Part shown: positions 5,203 to 6,807 of the stretch, piece by piece
Numbering within the stretch: the stretch's first letter is position 1
How the letters are laid out: each line of letters starts with the position of its first letter
Origin: Methanobacteriota archaeon
Lineage (GTDB): Archaea > Halobacteriota > Methanomicrobia > Methanomicrobiales > Methanomicrobiaceae
Reading direction: 5' to 3'
Assembly: GCA_023396365.1 (NCBI GenBank)
Contig: JAEWWL010000082.1
Location: 1-6,807 of the forward strand
Length of the DNA stretch: 6,807 bases
Notes under the pieces: generated by a model
The model's input: the letters and a program-made list of their open reading frames with translations, nothing else
Told to the model about the DNA's origin: nothing
Database searches by the model: none
Made by a program: the position numbers and the translations under genes

Positions 5203-6405
5203 ATGTTTCGTCTTGTCTGTGTAAACTGTGGCGCAGAATACGACCAGAATGAGATAATATACAGATGCAAAAGCTGCAATCATCTGCTGACCGTAAAATA
5301 CGACCTGGATTCACTTGAAATATCCCGCTCTGAATGGGACAAAAGACCGCTCCGCCTCTGGAAATACAAAGAGCTTCTGCCTGTTCAGGGAGAGCCTGTA
5401 ACACTCCAGGAGGGTGGAACGCCCCTTTACCACCTCAAAAAAATCGGTGAAGAGTTAGGACTTAAAAACCTCTATGCAAAACACGAGGGGATGAATCCGT
5501 CGGGTTCGTTTAAGGACAGAGGAATGACAGTCGGTGTCTCAATGGCTCTTCAGCTTGGAATGAAGACTGTCGCCTGTGCAAGCACAGGAAACACCTCCGC
5601 AAGTCTTGCTGTGTATGCGGCAAAAGCCGGAATACCGTCTGTTGTTCTTCTTCCGGCAGGAAAAGTCGCTCTTGGAAAAGTAGCCCAGGCACTTATGCAC
5701 GGCGCAAAAGTCATTGCCATAAGAGGAAATTTTGATCAGGCGCTTGTCATGGTTCATGACCTCTGCATCTCGGAAGGTCTCTACCTGCTCAATTCAGTCA
5801 ATCCCTACCGCCTTGAAGGACAGAAAACCATAGGGTTTGAGGCAGTTGACCAGCTTGGCTGTGTTCCTGACAGATTTGTTCTTCCTGTAGGAAACGCCGG
5901 GAATATATCGGCAGTATACAAAGGTCTTTTAGAGTTTCAGGCCCTGGGCTTTACAGACTCACTGCCAAAGATGACAGGCGTTCAGGCAGAAGGTGCAAGT
6001 CCTGTTGTCGATGCCATAAGAAAGAATCTTGATGTGCTTGTTCCTGAAGAAAACCCCGAGACAATTGCCACCGCAATAAGAATAGGTGCGCCTGTAAATG
6101 CCGAGAAGGCATTAACTGCAATAAGAGCAACGGGCGGCTGCGCTCTTTCTGTAACTGATGAAGAGATTTTATCTATGCAAAAAGACCTGGCGCAAAAAGA
6201 GGGAATAGGTGTTGAACCGGCTTCTGCCGCGTCTGTTGCCGGAATCAAAAAGATGGCTGAAGAAGGCCTTTTGGATTCTGATGAAAGAATAGTATGTGTG
6301 GTTACAGGACACCTGTTAAAAGATCCTGAAACTGTGATAAAACAATGCAATCCCCCGACAGAGATAAACGCAGATTTAGAATCGCTTCTTGCAGTACTGC
6401 GCTGA
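5203..6405 (+). CDS. thrC: Threonine synthase
   Basis: This pyridoxal-phosphate enzyme converts O-phosphohomoserine and water to threonine and phosphate, the last step of threonine synthesis in the cytoplasm. The 400-residue length fits the archaeal/plant-like form. At the N-terminus is a zinc-ribbon-like segment with C6, C9, C22 and C25, common in archaeal ThrC. The cofactor lysine is K104 in SGSFKDRGM, followed by the substrate/cofactor loop ASTGNTSAS at 126-134 and the phosphate-binding GNAGN at 230-234; a GVEPASAAS segment lies near the C-terminus. EGGTPL at 70-75 is also characteristic of the fold-type II family. The start at 5203 gives the complete zinc ribbon. There is no ribosome binding site, and a weak TATA box lies about 30 bases upstream. 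Its last 61 bases overlap the start of the next gene in another frame. No defects are seen. Related fold-type II enzymes such as cysteate synthase share motifs, but threonine synthase is the best call. Confidence 0.92.
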   Translation: MFRLVCVNCGAEYDQNEIIYRCKSCNHLLTVKYDLDSLEISRSEWDKRPLRLWKYKELLPVQGEPVTLQEGGTPLYHLKKIGEELGLKNLYAKHEGMNPSGSFKDRGMTVGVSMALQLGMKTVACASTGNTSASLAVYAAKAGIPSVVLLPAGKVALGKVAQALMHGAKVIAIRGNFDQALVMVHDLCISEGLYLLNSVNPYRLEGQKTIGFEAVDQLGCVPDRFVLPVGNAGNISAVYKGLLEFQALGFTDSLPKMTGVQAEGASPVVDAIRKNLDVLVPEENPETIATAIRIGAPVNAEKALTAIRATGGCALSVTDEEILSMQKDLAQKEGIGVEPASAASVAGIKKMAEEGLLDSDERIVCVVTGHLLKDPETVIKQCNPPTEINADLESLLAVLR

Positions 6406-6807
6406 TATTCTTATCAGCACTTCTGATTTTTTCAGCATCAGCACTGGATGCCGGATATTTTGTCTATGACAATGCAACAGGCTATCATGCCGCTGTTGAA
6501 ATTTTGGATTCAGACAGGTTTGATTTCATCAGGCCCGGATTTATGGGTGAAAAAGTGCCTCTTGAAGTGTCAAACATAACACTTCTTTATGAAAACCAGA
6601 CTTCAGCAGAATTTAAACATGCGGGCAGAAGAATTTCATTTGAATCAGGAAACTACACTGTTCTTTTTGATGCCAGATTATCTGACAATAATTTCCAGGC
6701 CATCTTTGATACAATTTACAATGTAACACTTCATCTTCCTGCAGGCTATGACGTTAGAAATCCGCTTCTTGGAATGGTAAGCACCGGAGGCAGTGTTTCA
6801 ACAGCCA
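6345..6807 (+). CDS. Exported surface protein, 3'-truncated by window edge (possibly DUF5803-like)
   Basis: The frame is open from an ATG at 6345 to the right edge: 154 full codons, with the end missing. An in-frame stop at 6327 makes this ATG the first usable start, and later ATGs would lose the leader. The N-terminus is a classic signal peptide: basic RDKRRFR (residues 6-12), a hydrophobic stretch at about 13-30, and a likely cleavage after ASA (31-33). The single leader cysteine (16) lies too early for a convincing lipobox. The mature part is beta-rich and carries five N-glycosylation sequons, at N43, N77, N84, N103 and N126, pointing to an extracellular location. It resembles, from memory only, a family of archaeal exported proteins labelled DUF5803, including a segment like NPLLGMVSTGG; I hold this family call at low confidence. 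It overlaps thrC by 61 bases, so it is probably co-transcribed with it. The function is unknown. Confidence 0.8.
   Translation, partial: MQSPDRDKRRFRIASCSTALIFLSALLIFSASALDAGYFVYDNATGYHAAVEILDSDRFDFIRPGFMGEKVPLEVSNITLLYENQTSAEFKHAGRRISFESGNYTVLFDARLSDNNFQAIFDTIYNVTLHLPAGYDVRNPLLGMVSTGGSVSTA

Noticed and set aside
5982..6350. Reverse-strand 122-codon open frame opposite thrC
   Set aside because: It is antisense to the conserved C-terminal half of threonine synthase; the Ser/Ala-rich product is typical of a shadow frame.

Overview
The window reads as chromosomal DNA from a methanogenic euryarchaeon, most likely of the order Methanomicrobiales (a Methanoplanus/Methanolacinia-like genome is my best guess, from protein character only). 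The evidence is a two-subunit indolepyruvate:ferredoxin oxidoreductase, AT-rich promoters with archaeal TATA boxes, T-tracts rather than GC hairpins after stop codons, mostly leaderless-looking starts, moderate-to-low GC, and dense same-strand gene packing. All eight supported genes are on the + strand. I see no RNA gene, insertion sequence, CRISPR array, integrase or phage gene.

Layout. (1) 3-641: the 3' part of a class I SAM-dependent methyltransferase whose start lies left of the window; its SAM-binding motif I lies before the first ATG. (2) 642-838: an AT-rich intergenic region with a T-tract, an A/T-rich inverted repeat and a perfect 11-bp tandem duplication of a TATA-like element, which together form the promoter region of the next operon. 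(3) 839-3201: iorA-iorB, translationally coupled by a 4-base ATGA overlap and a full Shine-Dalgarno sequence. (4) 3202-3339: an intergenic region with a strong T-rich terminator and a small dyad. (5) 3340-5153: a tight cluster of a small two-helix membrane protein, a nitrilase-superfamily amidohydrolase resembling omega-amidases (8-base gap) and a YdjM-like membrane-bound metal-dependent hydrolase (12-base gap). (6) 5203-6405: threonine synthase with an N-terminal zinc ribbon. (7) 6345-end: a secreted or surface-anchored, probably N-glycosylated protein, starting inside the threonine synthase gene and cut off by the right edge.

How the genes fit together. IorAB interconverts aryl-pyruvates with aryl-acetyl-CoA plus reduced ferredoxin. 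In methanogens this serves assimilation of aryl acetates or turnover of aromatic amino acids. The omega-amidase-like enzyme nearby would clear the 2-oxo-acid amides left when glutamine or asparagine donates the amino group in transamination, so a functional link to IorAB is possible but inferred. ThrC is housekeeping amino-acid synthesis. The region looks like ordinary core genome. The points most worth a second look are the iorA promoter architecture, the oxidoreductase/omega-amidase neighbourhood, and the dual-coding overlap at the end of thrC. I found no convincing evidence of a wholly undescribed system.
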